Below, one piece after another: positions 19,750-29,906 of a stretch of 64,000 bases of DNA. The stretch spans positions 248,001 to 312,000 of the forward strand of contig JADNRY010000040.1 in NCBI GenBank assembly GCA_015501585.1, read 5' to 3'. The notes beneath the pieces are model-generated. The model searched no databases. It saw only the letters and a list, made by a program, of their open reading frames with translations, and had not been told where the DNA came from. The position numbers and the translations under genes were made by a program. The stretch is from Rhodocollybia butyracea (lineage: Eukaryota; Basidiomycota; Agaricomycetes; Agaricales; Omphalotaceae). Numbering within the stretch: the first letter of the stretch is position 1; each line of letters opens with the position of its first letter.

Positions 19750-21583
19750 TCAACGGACAATCAGAGACATGTCCATGCTGCCAGTTGGTGGTTTGCGCGA
19801 TTGACTCCGCATATGGAGGATGGCTCTGCTGGTCAGCAAGGTGTGCATCACTTGCTGGTACAGAATGAAAAGGTTTTGAAGATTATGCTGGGCAAGAGGG
19901 TGAGTTGACATGAGAGGGTTGAGGATGCAAGAACTCACTGGAAGTAGGACAGTGACAGTGAGCAAATTTGCTACTGACAGACCTGCCAGGTTGATGGAAT
20001 AGTTAAAATCATGATGGAAATGGTATAAGTAGTTGTAGATAATCACCGAAAAGACACAGGTAGTAAGTGATACCTGGAAATTGTAAACAATCTCAGTTGA
20101 ATTATGATGGAAGTAATGAGCCCTTACCATCTCGGTACACTACAGTGGTCAAGGCAGACCAATTTCCTGAGCGGACTGTATGAGGACAGGGATGAGAACT
20201 TGAACAAAGCCATCATCGAGAGTGAGAAGAACAACACACAATAGGCAAAGCCAGGTATCAACATCAGTGTCAGGATTACTGGAATTAAATGAATGACTGA
20301 AACCATATCAAGAACATACATCAACTGACCTGCTTTGTAAACCATCAAGATCACCCAACCCAAGAACAATATTGGTTTACCGCCCAGGATCACACATCCA
20401 GTCCATGGGAGTGGAGAAGGCATATCTAGGAAGGGGCGATAAGTATGGTAGCCTGCACCATAAGCGTGACCTACATGTCTCTGAATCAATCCATCGATGT
20501 ACGATGTAAAAATTGGGCACCCAGCACCCCACAAAGAAGATCGTAAGGCCAACAGTTAATCTGATATCTTTTCCCCAAAGTGCCTGGGTGCGCATTGCTA
20601 AGACAACTATAGCTTCACATAAGTACCTAGTAAAGGATATGGGAATTGAATCTCGAGAGTACCTTCTGTGAGGGCTATCCCTGTAATATACATCCCTGTT
20701 CGAGGTGAAGACACTTCAGACACATGGGCACATGACAAGCAAGAACACTTACATCAGGAAAAGCCATTTTTGCCTAGGTGACCCCAGAGTGGCCTAAAGC
20801 AAACTAGGTGACCTATGAATCCTATGGCATCCTAGGAATTTGGGCTCGTCCCTTGCCAGTCAAGGCTCTTGAGGATTCCCTAGGGTATCCTAGGCAAACC
20901 CAGGGCAAGCCTAGGTTTGCCCAGGTTTGCCCAGGTGTTCCCCAGGTGTTCTCCAGGAGCACCTGGGCAAACCTGGGCAAACCTAGGCTTGCCTAGGGAA
21001 TCCTCAAGAGCCTTGACTGGCAAGAGACGAGCCCAAATTCCTAGGATGCCATAGGATTCATAGGTCACCTAGTTTGCTTTAGGCCAGTCTGGGGTCACCT
21101 AGGCAAAAACAGCTTTTCCTGATGTACATGCAGTGGTGGTATACAGGATACGACATGTATTTGGTTCTATAGGTTTTGCGAAGGCCACTGTAAGTGTTCA
21201 GTATCAGCTATCATCAAGCAGTTAGTACATCATCCTTGCCTGCAAATAGAAGGCCAATCGTGTCGACGAACGGCATGTATCGCTGGATGATGTACAGCAC
21301 ATTCAGGGGTTGTAGCTTCTCGGACCAGACAACATCCAGCTCCACTGGAAGGAGAAGCATCCAGTCATACAAGAAAAGTACTGCACATGATACTGTTTAA
21401 TTTTGAGTAAGTGGATGTGGATAGATAAGGAAGAACTAAAGTTACGCACCAATAATATACTAGAAAGGATCCGCTGTGACAAAGAGTACGTTCAGCAGAC
21501 TCGGAGAGGAAAACAGTAGTGTGAAATACCGAAAACAGTTTACTACCATCTAGGAGCTCGTCTAGCGTTGGAGAGACAGTCAT
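19750..21583 (-). CDS. DUF6533-type multi-pass membrane protein, copy B
   Basis: Twelve exons join into 280 codons including the stop: 21530..21583, 21450..21459, 21240..21392, 21128..21187, 20663..20695, 20475..20612, 20330..20425, 20240..20278, 20128..20175, 20047..20073, 19939..19982 and 19750..19887. The product starts MTVSPTLDELLDG and contains MRTQALWGKDIRLTVGLTIF, RSGNWSALTTVVYRDG and LLTSRAILHMRSQS. Exon 2 is the family's 10-base microexon. The donor after exon 3 is GC (GCAAGG), as in copy D, where copies A and C have GT. A 373-base palindromic MITE (20752..21124) sits in intron 4 directly beside the donor. The duplicated TA rebuilds a GT there, so the gene may still splice. Exon 9 uses a later acceptor than in copy A but stays in frame. 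Confidence 0.83.
20752..21124. mobile_element. Long palindromic MITE in intron 4 of DUF6533 copy B
   Basis: The ends are CATCAGGAAAAGC and its exact complement, flanked by TA on both sides (20750..20751 and 21125..21126). The two arms of about 175 bases are near-perfect inverted copies with AACCTAGG/CCTAGGTT-rich inner parts and a small centre near 20940. There is no coding capacity. The empty site is visible in copies A and C, where ACTTACATGCAG is uninterrupted, so the TA is a true target duplication. Confidence 0.9.
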
Positions 21584-21876
21584 GAAAGAACTCTGAAAAG
21601 TGAAATCGCAACAGAGAGCACACAAAGCTGGGCCCCAACCTATTTATCAGGTTCGTATACTTCTGACCAAAATAAAGATTTAGGTTGCTGTCCTTTTGAA
21701 GTTGAAATTCAATCAAAGTCAATCATGATCAACCTCCAAGCATACGGTGGCCACCTTGGTCTATGTAGGCTGAGGACCGAAAGCATTTTGCCCAACGAAT
21801 ATCATCATGATAGATCACCTGTTTGGAATTGAAAGATGGTAATTTTTTTTTTTTTCAAACCTATACAGCGCTATTT

Positions 21877-22468
21877 ACATGTTTGTGAATCAAGGAAGCG
21901 ATGCATGATGTACACGTCAAATACCTAGAAATCCAGGAAAAATATCGTGACACTAACAGTTAGTCTGATATCTTTTCCCCATAGTGTCCATGCATTGACA
22001 ATATAGCTTCGCATGCATATGCTAAAACTAAGGATATGGGAATTGATTTGGGGAGTACTGTCTGTTTTACACAGCCCTGTTTGAGGTGAGGATAAATCAC
22101 CGGTGGCATACATCCATAAGTTTCATAGAGAGCGCTATAAGTAATGTTCAGTATCAGATATCACCAAGCTATCGATAGAATGACTTGCTGGATGATATGA
22201 TGATATAGAGAACATTCAGAGGTTGTGGCAGCTCAGACCAGACGACATGCAAGTACTGTTTGGTTTTAGAATTAAGAAATAGATACTAAAAGAACCAAAG
22301 CTACGTACCAACTTCAAAATACTAGCAGAGGATCCTGACCGATGTTCAGCAGATTCGGAGAGGAAACTTGAAATTATTATTATTAGTGTGAAGCACCGAT
22401 ATCAAGCTCCTGTCGATCCTATCATCAGGGCATCTGGCCATTTCCTCTGGTGTTAGAAAGATACTCAT
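21877..22468 (-). pseudogene. DUF6533 gene fragment upstream of copy B
   Basis: Exon 1 is well preserved (MSIFLTPEEMARCPDDRI, start at 22468) and is followed by a microexon-like TATTTTGAAGTTG. Exon 3 has lost its FLYDWMLLLPVELE core, and the exon 6 block near 21960 is damaged. Everything downstream of exon 6 is absent. This is a truncated relic of a second gene beside copy B. Confidence 0.65.
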
Positions 22469-22494
22469 CAACGAGCTCGAGATCGATATTGCAA

Positions 22495-22760
22495 TGGGGG
22501 GGGACTAGAATATTGAGTTCATCAGGATAATAGACCTTTCCATATGGACAGAACATTGATCATTGAGCAGATTGGAGTCGTTGGAGCCGTTGGGAAGATT
22601 GAACTCTGATTCTTGGAAGTACCACGAGGTACCACGCTTCTTCGGGATAGAGAGCTGTGAGGAAAAACTTCTGGATTGCACTGGTCATGATGCCCGTTTT
22701 TAAATAAGCTGATCGTGTTCGATTCCTTTGAAGATACCACTGGATGAACGTTAGTCTTAT
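22495..22760 (-). pseudogene. Family X fragment
   Basis: The DNA matches 13030..13290 for over 200 bases (GAGCAGATTGGAGTC, CGGGATAGAGAGCT and CTGGATTGCACTGGT). No uninterrupted frame equivalent to the 12762..13160 piece survives. The 22835 element lies directly beyond it. Confidence 0.5.
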
Positions 22761-23009
22761 AATAAGAGTAACCGACTGCAACGAGGTAAAAGTATTAGTC
22801 AGCTTTGCATCGCCACCATTCACCTAACGTTGCTACTTAGTTCAGATATGCACCTGACCATAAAATGACCAAGTAGACCCGAGGGCCGTAAGAAAAGAAC
22901 CCGGTAAATGATAAAAGGTAACCCAGTGGGCGAATTCTCCCACACTATATAGTCTAGCCAAGTGTTTACATTAGTATATGTAAAATCAACAGCATCAGTA
23001 TGCTGCCCA

Positions 23010-23935
23010 TTTTGGAATGGGTGCCAGGAAAAAAATAGGACTGCCTCCTTATCATAAAATGCTGCCAAGGGTGATGGGAGAGACAGTAAAATTGTGCTAC
23101 CGCTTTGTCACCCTTGGGGAGGCAGCAAGATAATGCTGCCTCCCAGTCCTCCTTAGCAGCATAATAATGCTGTCAAGGGGATTGTGGCAGAGACAGCAGA
23201 ATAATGCTGCCTCCTCCCCCCCAGCTGTCTCATCTTCCTCGATGGCATAATAATGCTGTCAAGGGGATTGAGGAGACAGCAGAATAATGCTGCCCCCCTT
23301 GACAGCAGTCTTATGCTGTAGTTGTCTCATCTTCCTTGACAGCATAATAATACTGTCAAAGGGATTGGGGAGACAGCACTATTAAGCAGTCAAGCTGGGG
23401 AGGAAAGCAATGGTTCCTCCTCATACAATAATACCCTTTGACAGCATAATACTGCTCTCAGGAAGAGGCAGCGAAATAATGCTGCCCGCTACTTCTCCTT
23501 AGCGGCATAATAATGCTGTCAAGGGAACAACAGATCAATGTCTGACATGTCTCGCTTGACAGCATTATTATGCAGTGGAGCTAGGGATAAAAGGAACAGA
23601 TTCTCCTTGTACCCCTTGACAGCATAATAGTGCTCTCAGGGGATTTGAGAGGCAGAAAAATGATGCTGCCTCCTGCTCCTCCTTGGTGGCATAATAATGC
23701 TGTCATTGGAAGACAGAAAAATACTGCTACCTTCTCATTCCCCCTGGCAGCATTATGATGCAGTCATGCTGGGAGACAGCAGAATAATACTTTCTCCCAG
23801 CTGGTTATTTTTTGGCTGGCCAAAGCGCCTTAATTTCTGCCATTTCCTTGATGGTATAATCATGCTCTCAAGGGTGATGGAACAGCAAACGTTCTCATTC
23901 CCCTTGACAGCATTATTATGCTGCCAACTTGGTTT
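23010..23935. repeat. Left array of hairpin repeats
   Basis: Roughly ten degenerate copies of a near-palindrome GACAGCATAATAATGCTGTC occur, spaced some 50-100 bases apart. They are usually followed by AAGGGGAT and alternate with GACAGCAGAATAATGCTGCC. Variants with CATTATTATG are the same motif on the other strand. Confidence 0.9.
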
Positions 23936-24160
23936 GATCAGAATAAGGAAATTTTAATCAGATCTACTCCCAGGATAGTAATCAAAGGGCTTGGGACAGC
24001 TGAACCTCCTCTGTTGTAGTACTTACATCTGCCTTGTGTGTCTGCACTCATAATACACAGCCACATACAGCCACGTTGCAAATTTTTGCTTAAACTAGGC
24101 ATCTTCAGGCAGCTGGGCCAATGGATAAGGATTACAATATGGTTTATTAATGTGCACCTT

Positions 24161-24931
24161 TCATGCCTGACACTTGTAAGCTTCCATCGCGTCCAACTTT
24201 TGTGCCCAGTCCTGGAGCTGTTCCTCATCCAGATTGGCCCATGCTTTCTCCATTCTAGCCTGGATTTTTTCCTCTTCAGCCTTTGCCTTCCTCTCCTTTC
24301 TCTCAAGTTCCCAGATGCGTACTTTCTTCTCATAGAGGCGTTGATTTTGTGGAGAAGTGGAATCCCGCAAACCTAATAGATAGCATGGTCGGACGTTCCG
24401 GGGAGAATATTCATTTTGAGCACCATGCTGTTCGACATGCTTCCTATTTTAACTGTGAGACCACCGTGGACTATTGAACAAATTATTCATACACACTTTT
24501 GACGGGCAAGTTGCGCTTCATCCAGAATAATGTCACGATGACTATGGATCCATGAGTAAACAAAACAAGAAATTGATGAGTGGCCACAGAATCAATCATG
24601 AAGCAGAATTGGAGAATAGCATACCAAATATAACTGATGCGAGAATAGTCCTTTTGGATGGCCTTTGCTTCTTTTGATTGTGCTTCAGACTGCTCAGTGC
24701 GTTTCCTGCAAACATGTTGATAATTTATTAGAAGAGATGGATATAGACTTACCTTGCCATACGTTCCCGAGCCTTTTGATTATATTCCTCTGCATTTCTA
24801 ATGTACAGATCATCTGGAATCGGTACTCATCAATGAATAATACTTCCTACACACCTGTGGCAATAATCTTTGGAGGCCACAGCGCTCTTGAGCTGTTTTT
24901 CACGTTTAGCCATATTCTTTCTGGAGCTCAT
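24161..24931 (-). CDS. Charged coiled-coil protein gene inside the hairpin-array element
   Basis: Five or so exons on the - strand give highly charged peptides: SSRKNMAKREKQLKSAVASK (start ATG at 24931), DDLYIRNAEEYNQKARERMA, KRTEQSEAQSKEAKAIQKDY, SHRDIILDEAQLARQK and a last exon beginning NQRLYEKKVRIWELERKERK that ends DAMEAYKCQA at 24161. The Glu/Lys/Arg/Ala-rich heptad-like composition suggests a coiled coil. Introns are short with plausible AG acceptors, but the exact phases were not all resolved. It is the only coherent gene in the element, so it is a candidate for an accessory or mobility protein. No family was recognised. Confidence 0.5.
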
Positions 24932-25166
24932 GTCTATAAATGAATGCTCCTATGAGCTGTCCATTATATTAAAAGAAAAATGTGAGGACATACTTGAGTT
25001 CAGGGGGAGGATGCGGAAAACGAGTGATGGTTCAGAGTCAAGTTAGTACTGCAACGTAATCACACTTAATTCTCTTAATTTCGAGTTCGTCATTTGTGCA
25101 TTATTTCATTTATTAGCTCTTTCTTTTGGATCTCAATGACATCAAAATGTAGAGAACATGTATGAA

Positions 25167-25616
25167 TTATGCATAGCATACAGAAAGTAATATTTGTGAG
25201 ACATCCAGCCTCGAGGAATTCAGATGACAGTCAAAACTAGTACTACAACTACATATCACCGCATAGACGGTCCAGTTCCATCTCCTCTTCCTTGCATCGC
25301 AGAAAACTTTCAAATTCAAATATATATCAGCACACACATCCTCCATAAATTTACAATTGGCCTTCGCGAAATTGATGGCTTCCAGTGTGGCAATGTGTTG
25401 GTGAGTGTTGGTGAGTGTTGGCGACTTTGTTGGCGATGCAGAAATTAGTGTTTGTGATATGTTGGCCATGCAAAATCCACTAGAACTTAGGAAGTGGAAG
25501 AGTGTGGATGGGAAATTGCCCAATGCGGTGTAATTTGAGGGCCAGACTGAGATTGTATGTTTCATTATCTGGTATGGTAATCTACTTTTTTGCTGAGTAC
25601 CGGCTACGTGAAACAA
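25167..25616 (-). CDS. Hypothetical frame in the hairpin-array element
   Basis: A 149-codon frame contains HFLSSSGFCMANISQTLI and MEDVCADIYLNLKVFC. It has no recognised motif. A short direct repeat (GGTGAGTGTT, 25400..25425) lies within it. It may be an exon of a second gene or chance. Confidence 0.25.
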   Translation of the reverse strand: MFHVAGTQQKSRLPYQIMKHTISVWPSNYTALGNFPSTLFHFLSSSGFCMANISQTLISASPTKSPTLTNTHQHIATLEAINFAKANCKFMEDVCADIYLNLKVFCDARKRRWNWTVYAVICSCSTSFDCHLNSSRLDVSQILLSVCYA

Positions 25617-26070
25617 TTTACCAGAGTATGTATTGAACCTCCACCTACTCAGGAAGTAACTCGGGAAGTATCTCAGCCTTCCTCAACCCTCCTCAGCTTT
25701 GCAAGTGGTCAATGCTGTCTGACTACAATATACAGATAATTAAGGTATGAAGTGGTTAATGGTCCCATTAAGGAACAGCCAACCCTTGTGCGGCGTGCAT
25801 GCCACGAATGTATGACATCAGCAATTGGCAATCTGTTCATTCACTACAGTTCACTTGGCTGTGTAGTCAAGAGTGAGGGTAACTTAGTCACCATAATGGG
25901 TCCCCACGGGGTCAAAAAATCACACCTGTAGATCCCCCAGTAGCAGGTATGGGTTTCCCCGTGACTGTATTCCGAATTGACACATACTGTATAATGAATT
26001 GGTCGGGCGCCTGAATTGGGATATCAGGCTAAATGTTGAAGATTTGGGCTGATAGACCATAATCAGGCGC
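25617..26070. other. Interval without features
   Basis: No frame, repeat or RNA signature was recognised between the internal frame and the right hairpin array. Confidence 0.4.
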
Positions 26071-26074
26071 TCAG

Positions 26075-26990
26075 ATGATCTATTGCCAAAATACTACTGC
26101 CTCCTCCTCCCTCTTGACAGGACTATTCTGCTGCCAGGGGTGCTGTGGAGACAATAGCGTACTGCTGCCACCTTGTTCCTCAAATAATTCTATTCTGCTG
26201 TCTCAGCAACACCTTTGGCAGAATTATTTTGCTGCCAAGGGCATTAGGGAGACAGCAAAGTAATGCTGCCTCCTCCCCCCTTGACAGGATTATTCTGCTG
26301 TCAAATGTGCTGGGGAGACAGCAGAATACTGCTACAGCATAAGAATGCTGTCAAGGGGGACAAGAAGGCAGCATTATTTTGCTATCTCCTCAGTCCTCTT
26401 GACAGCATTATTATGCCGCCAAGCAGGTAGGAGGCAGCATTATTGTGCTGCCTTTCAAATCCTTGAGGGGACTATGATGCTGTCAAGGCTAAGAGGATCC
26501 TTTGCTCCCTGGATCAACTGCATAATAATGCTGTAAAGGGCATTGGGGAGATAGCAGAATACTGCTATCTCCCATCTCGCTTGGCAGCAGTATCTTGCTA
26601 AGTTTCAAATTCCCCTGAGAGCACTATTATGCAGCCAAAGGAATTATCCCTTTTCTCCCCAGCTCGAGGGCATAATAATGCTGTCAAGCAAGATCGGAAA
26701 GCAGCATTATTCTGCTGACTCCTCAATGCCCTTGACAGCATTATTATGCCGCCAAGCCTGAGGAGTATGAGGTAGCATTATCTTGCTGCCCTTGAAATTC
26801 CCTCTTTGAGGGGACAGCAAAATAATGCTGTCATGGGCACTGAGGTGATAGCACAATTTTGCTGTCTCCCCAGTCTATCTATCGATGTTTCTCTTGGCAG
26901 CATTTTTATGCCATCAAGGAGATGAGGAGGCAGTAGTATTGTTTTCCTGGCGCCCGTTCCAAACTGGGCAGCATACTGATGCTGCAAAAA
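26075..26990. repeat. Right array of hairpin repeats
   Basis: The same motif family as 23010..23935, again with about ten copies such as GCATAATAATGCTGTC and GACAGCATTATTATGC. The innermost and outermost parts are inverted relative to the left array, as expected for subterminal repeats. Confidence 0.9.
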
Positions 26991-27212
26991 ATTATATATA
27001 TCAAAATGTAATCTGATAGTCGAGACACAGCATGGAATTGCTGGTCCAGCAGCCTCAATCTACATATACCAATGTAAACGCTTGTCTAGACTACATAGTG
27101 TGGGAGAATTTGCCCACTGGGTTACTTTTTATCATTTACCGGGTTCTTTTCTTATGGCTCTCAGGTCTACTTGGTCGGTTTATTGTCTGGTCTATAGGCC
27201 ACTTAGTTTGCT

Positions 27213-28082
27213 CACATCAAACAAAGGCGTAAAAGCCATCAATTGTCTTAATTTTCTCCTCGGCTAGTGTCATTTGTATTTGTACATCCTCAAGCTATTC
27301 TATCCAACTTGTATTACCCTGCGGAAGACACGAATGCCACCATCTCACCGAATACTTTCCTTTTTAACAGATGTTAGTCTGTTTTGATTCTGAATCTGGA
27401 GACACAACTGCAGCTGGTTGCCACAAAGATAACTAGCACCTTGATGACGCAAACTCTAACAACACAGAACACGGACTTTGCATGTATACATCCAATCAAA
27501 TTGTAGACTTCCTGTGCTCGCTCGATTGACCCGCCATTTTTGCGCTTTACCTGTCGCCGCTCTTGTTGACCTCAAATTCTTCTGCATCCACGGCGAGATC
27601 TCACCTCACCTCAATGCTCTAACCGATATCATCTATCTATCCCATTTACACCTATATGCCAGTCTTCAAATGGATCGTTTTTGAAACCCCGGCTCGCATG
27701 GTCTTCTCTGTGACCTCCAGCCGCAGGGTTCGGCGAAGAAGACAAACCCAACAGTCTTGCCCCAAAAGGCTCCACCTTCCTCCACAATGCCACGCGCGGT
27801 TGTTTCTACTTCTACACTTATACTGCCGCTTGCCAATTCCTCGAATGTATGCATCTCCTTAGCATCCATGGGCTAGCCCAAGACAATGGGTACTTGCAAG
27901 GCCCCTACAAAGAAGTTCCTCAGCGTTATAACAACCTTTTTGGCGCCAAACTATCTGGATGTATACCACAATTGCGGAGTGGTGATCAAGTAGCAGTACA
28001 ATGCTAGTTCGCATCCTTACTGGCTGCCCAACTTCATGGATGCATTTACGTGGAGTTTCACCCTTTGTCGGTACTAAGAGTA
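27213..28082 (+). pseudogene. Family Z block: 5' part of the copy split by Copia element 2
   Basis: About 27500..27640 resembles 16250..16400, and 27990..28082 (GTTCGCATCCTTACTGGCTG onward) resembles 17490..17565. The match breaks at GAGTA, the Copia element 2 target, and resumes at 33753. The part 27640..27990 has no partner in the other copy. No frame could be assigned with confidence. Confidence 0.45.
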
Positions 28083-28505
28083 TGTTGGACTTCGTCATCT
28101 ATCAACTTCATTATACTTACTATGGAACAGTCTTCTCACTTCGTTACTATCTATGGAACATTCTCTCTCGCTGTAACTACTGGTATGTGAACTAGTTGTA
28201 CTATCTTTATCCTGCCCACTTGCCATTGCTTTATTATCATGCTCTCGTCTATTCTTACTTACTTACCTTGTGCTCCATTCCACTCTCGTCTTATTACTCT
28301 CACTCCGTCTGTGAACGCTTCACACGTTGTACTTATTATTAACTCGCTGGACTCGTATTTAAGACTGTATGTACTTGTGAAATATCAAGTTGTGTTTTCT
28401 CTGTCTTGTGTCTGTGTCTGGACCTTCGTCTCCTCTGTGTCTGTGTGACCAGAGCCAACTAACAGTGTAGAGTACACTGTCTGCCTTATCAATCAACCTC
28501 TAATA
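28083..28505 (+). repeat. 5' LTR of Copia element 2
   Basis: 423 bases, differing from the 3' LTR at only about four positions that I could see (for example CATGCTCTCG against CGTGCTCTTG). Confidence 0.95.
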
Positions 28506-28519
28506 GGTTATGGGCCCCG
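28506..28519 (+). promoter_or_regulatory. Primer-binding site of Copia element 2
   Basis: GGTTATGGGCCCCG follows the LTR directly and is identical to the site of Copia element 1. It is probably complementary to the anticodon arm of initiator tRNA-Met (inferred, no tRNA gene is in the window). Confidence 0.7.
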
Positions 28520-28559
28520 AGCCTAACCATTTACGCCACCATCCCAGACACCATTGTTG

Positions 28560-29906
28560 ATGTCACAACAACCCAGCTCATCGAAACCATCCACACAAGC
28601 TTCAGCCACAACTAAGCCAGTTGCCGCCAACAACCCAGAGCTTCCTTGTGCCCTAAGACCACATCTTTGGATTCCAACAAAATACCAAGATTGTTACAAC
28701 AGCTTACAGACAGGAAAATACGAATTTTGTAACCGGAAAATCTGGCCAAACAGATACGACATACCCAGTCCTACAGAAGACATACCAGAAATAACATCTG
28801 GAATAGCACACAGAATTGAAAAATCCCAGGAGAAAGCGGCAGTACCCAAACCAGCGGCACCAACATCACCTCCACAGCAGCCAGCCCAGAAAATATCAAG
28901 GGCATCATCACAAGCATCACAGGCCTCTCAATCACAACCAACACAGCCAAAGCCGCAGCCACCACCGCCGCCCCCACCAGCTCCATCACCAATACCATCA
29001 GATCATGATACTCCTTTGATCCCAAAATCAGATTTACCTCACAGCTCACCACCATCTGACGGAGACGATCCAGGATCATCAGACAAAGAAGAATCAGATA
29101 GCTATTCATCTGACGACGAGATGTCCAAAGCACTGAAAGCATTTGACAAGGTCACCACCCTTAAACCGGATGGATCGAACTGGGACACATGGAAAAGTCG
29201 AGTAGAATTAGCTGCAAAGTCCATAAATTATGGCAAGTACCTCACATGGAACCCCCATGAAGCAACAGACACACGAGAAGCCGGAAATACAGGAGATAAA
29301 TCATCTGATACAGATTTGCTAAATGCTTTAATTGGCAGATTATCGGATGGCATTTTTCGAAGGTATAGAAATTATACCAACACTTGTGATGTGTGGACAA
29401 ATTTAATCGCTGATTTTGACTCCAAAAATGCGCTCACAGAATCACATCTGCAGAGACAGCTTCACACCATGCGTTGCTATGAACCATCTAGGGTTAACGA
29501 ACACCTAGACACTATGTTGGAAATCCGAGACAGTCTTGAAACCCGCGGCATCGAATTTAGCGATGAAATGTTCAACAACACCATCATAGCCTCTATCCCC
29601 AACCAATTCAGACCCACCATAAACGCACTTGTTGTAGTCACATCTCGAACCGACAAGAAACTGGCAACACAGGAATTGATTGCCACCATTCATGCAGAAG
29701 CACAGGGACACGTACGTAGTGCTAGTCATCACAACAAGGGGAAGAAGGAATCGGCTAACTATGCGGGAAATTCCCGAGGTCGAGGATTTTCTCAGAGGGG
29801 ATTTTCTAGAGGCCGAGGAAACTCGAAACCAAACGGACCTAACAGGTCTACTTCCGCATGTTTTAATTGTGGAGGGAAAGGACATTTTGCAAGCACATGT
29901 CCATGA
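28560..29906 (+). CDS. Copia element 2 Gag with zinc knuckle
   Basis: 448 codons start at the first ATG after the leader (MSQQPSSSKPSTQASA). A long Pro/Ser/Gln-rich region (residues about 90-180) is followed by a Copia-type gag core (DGSNWDTWKSRVELAAKS, HLQRQLHTMRCYEPSR). Then come an RGRGFSQRGFSRGRG basic stretch and a CX2CX4HX4C knuckle (CFNCGGKGHFASTC) that ends two codons before TGA. The same frame stays open after the TGA into the protease. Either CGA mutated to TGA or the stop is suppressed to make Gag-Pol. The former is more likely, since typical Copia elements use one continuous frame. Confidence 0.9.
   Translation: MSQQPSSSKPSTQASATTKPVAANNPELPCALRPHLWIPTKYQDCYNSLQTGKYEFCNRKIWPNRYDIPSPTEDIPEITSGIAHRIEKSQEKAAVPKPAAPTSPPQQPAQKISRASSQASQASQSQPTQPKPQPPPPPPPAPSPIPSDHDTPLIPKSDLPHSSPPSDGDDPGSSDKEESDSYSSDDEMSKALKAFDKVTTLKPDGSNWDTWKSRVELAAKSINYGKYLTWNPHEATDTREAGNTGDKSSDTDLLNALIGRLSDGIFRRYRNYTNTCDVWTNLIADFDSKNALTESHLQRQLHTMRCYEPSRVNEHLDTMLEIRDSLETRGIEFSDEMFNNTIIASIPNQFRPTINALVVVTSRTDKKLATQELIATIHAEAQGHVRSASHHNKGKKESANYAGNSRGRGFSQRGFSRGRGNSKPNGPNRSTSACFNCGGKGHFASTCP

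Larger units (their letters stand above)
22835..27207. mobile_element. 4.4 kb element with terminal hairpin arrays, unclassified
   Basis: About 150 bases at the left end (from ACTTAGTTC, including CCCGGTAAATGATAAAA) recur inverted at the right end (ending in ACTTAGT at 27207). The element is flanked by TTGCT on both sides (22830..22834 and 27208..27212), a likely 5-base target duplication. Inside each end lies about 900 bases of repeated short hairpins. The core (about 23940..26070) holds a small multi-exon - strand gene for a charged protein. I saw no known transposase motif. A 5-base duplication fits few known DNA-transposon superfamilies, so it is left unclassified. Confidence 0.75.

Noticed and set aside
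23697..26536. Open frames on the + strand through the hairpin arrays
   Set aside because: They are built from the repeat unit translated in different frames and show no conserved domain.
22835..27207. CRISPR array in the hairpin repeats
   Set aside because: Units are degenerate palindromes with irregular spacing, spacers are themselves repeat-derived, there are no cas genes, and the DNA is eukaryotic.
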